Below the pieces are notes generated by a model. It did no database searches and had not been told where the DNA came from. It saw nothing but the letters and a program-made list of their open reading frames with translations. This document shows positions 63,826 through 64,000 of a stretch of 64,000 bases of DNA, in pieces. How positions within the stretch are numbered: the first letter of the stretch is position 1; every line of letters begins with the position of its first letter. The position numbers and the translations under genes were made by a program. The stretch covers positions 558,001 through 622,000 of the forward strand of contig WFMF01000038.1 of NCBI GenBank assembly GCA_011033025.1, written 5' to 3'. This stretch comes from Beroe forskalii (taxonomy: Eukaryota > Ctenophora > Nuda > Beroida > Beroidae).

Positions 63826-64000
63826 TTGTAGATGGGCAATGCTCATCAACAATAACCTCATTTAGTTAGCTGTGATCAGTAAGGTGCCAGATGAAGCATA
63901 ATTTCTGACTGCTTGACGCTTTGCTCATCCAATCAGAGGACAGAAATTATAAAAAGATAAAATGAGAAATCTATTCATTAGATTTAATTGATCGATTGCT
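63826..64000. other. window end with a 44-bp hairpin
   Basis: TTGAGGTTATTGTAGATGGGC pairs with GCTCATCAACAATAACCTCA at 63817-63861 around a short loop. The rest is AT-rich with no gene seen. Confidence 0.55.

Overview
This is animal genomic DNA, AT-rich and crowded with repeats. Spliced genes have GT-AG introns, and the recognisable families are a rhodopsin-class GPCR, a secreted beta/gamma-crystallin, CCT7, a G-protein alpha subunit and an A1CF/RBM46/RBM47/DND1-type RNA-binding protein. Non-LTR and Ty3/Gypsy retrotransposon relics, hAT-type termini and TTAGGG-like tracts are also present. Together these suggest an invertebrate metazoan, perhaps a marine deuterostome or lophotrochozoan. I cannot name the species from sequence alone.

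Layout. 1-3 kb: a two-exon orphan GPCR (+). 3.3-7 kb: a 410-bp palindromic element with an 8-bp target duplication, small repeats and a retrotransposon relic. 7.3-11.7 kb: a complete four-exon gene (+) for a secreted protein with two beta/gamma-crystallin domains; intron 2 carries a 1.5-kb inverted-repeat element. 12.1-15.1 kb: a decayed Gypsy pol relic whose RNase H-integrase linker has expanded into about 78 copies of an 18-bp coding minisatellite. 15.4-19 kb: dispersed repeats and a 20-bp minisatellite. 19.6-23.8 kb: the last two exons of a CCT7-like chaperonin gene, with an intron filled by a 3.6-kb imperfect palindrome. 24-27.6 kb: word-rich palindromic repeats. 27.7-32.2 kb: a 4.48-kb element with about 660-bp inverted termini built of tandem units and a perfect 6-bp target duplication, resembling a non-autonomous Polinton. 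33-36 kb: a MULE-like transposase remnant and dispersed repeats. 36.5 kb: the start of a G-alpha gene with a one-base deletion in the P-loop. 39.1-40.2 kb: the first two exons of an A1CF/RBM46/RBM47/DND1-like gene. 41-47.6 kb: satellites, a palindromic MITE and a hAT element inserted in a satellite with its target duplication visible. 47.6-51.3 kb: a nearly full-length CR1/L2-like retrotransposon with frameshifts. 51-60 kb: several copies of an ORF1-like (coiled coil plus RRM-like) family and a broken reverse transcriptase. 60-64 kb: minisatellites and more inverted repeats.

The least expected theme is a set of a dozen or more unrelated-looking palindromic elements. In each, one short word, different for each element, is reiterated forward in the left half and inverted in the right half. 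Three of them carry a TTAGGG-like tract in the middle, and three others share a common outer terminus but have different internal words. Only two genes appear complete (GPCR, crystallin). CCT7, G-alpha and the RNA-binding protein are partial in this window, so they may have very long introns, be broken duplicates, or be affected by assembly.
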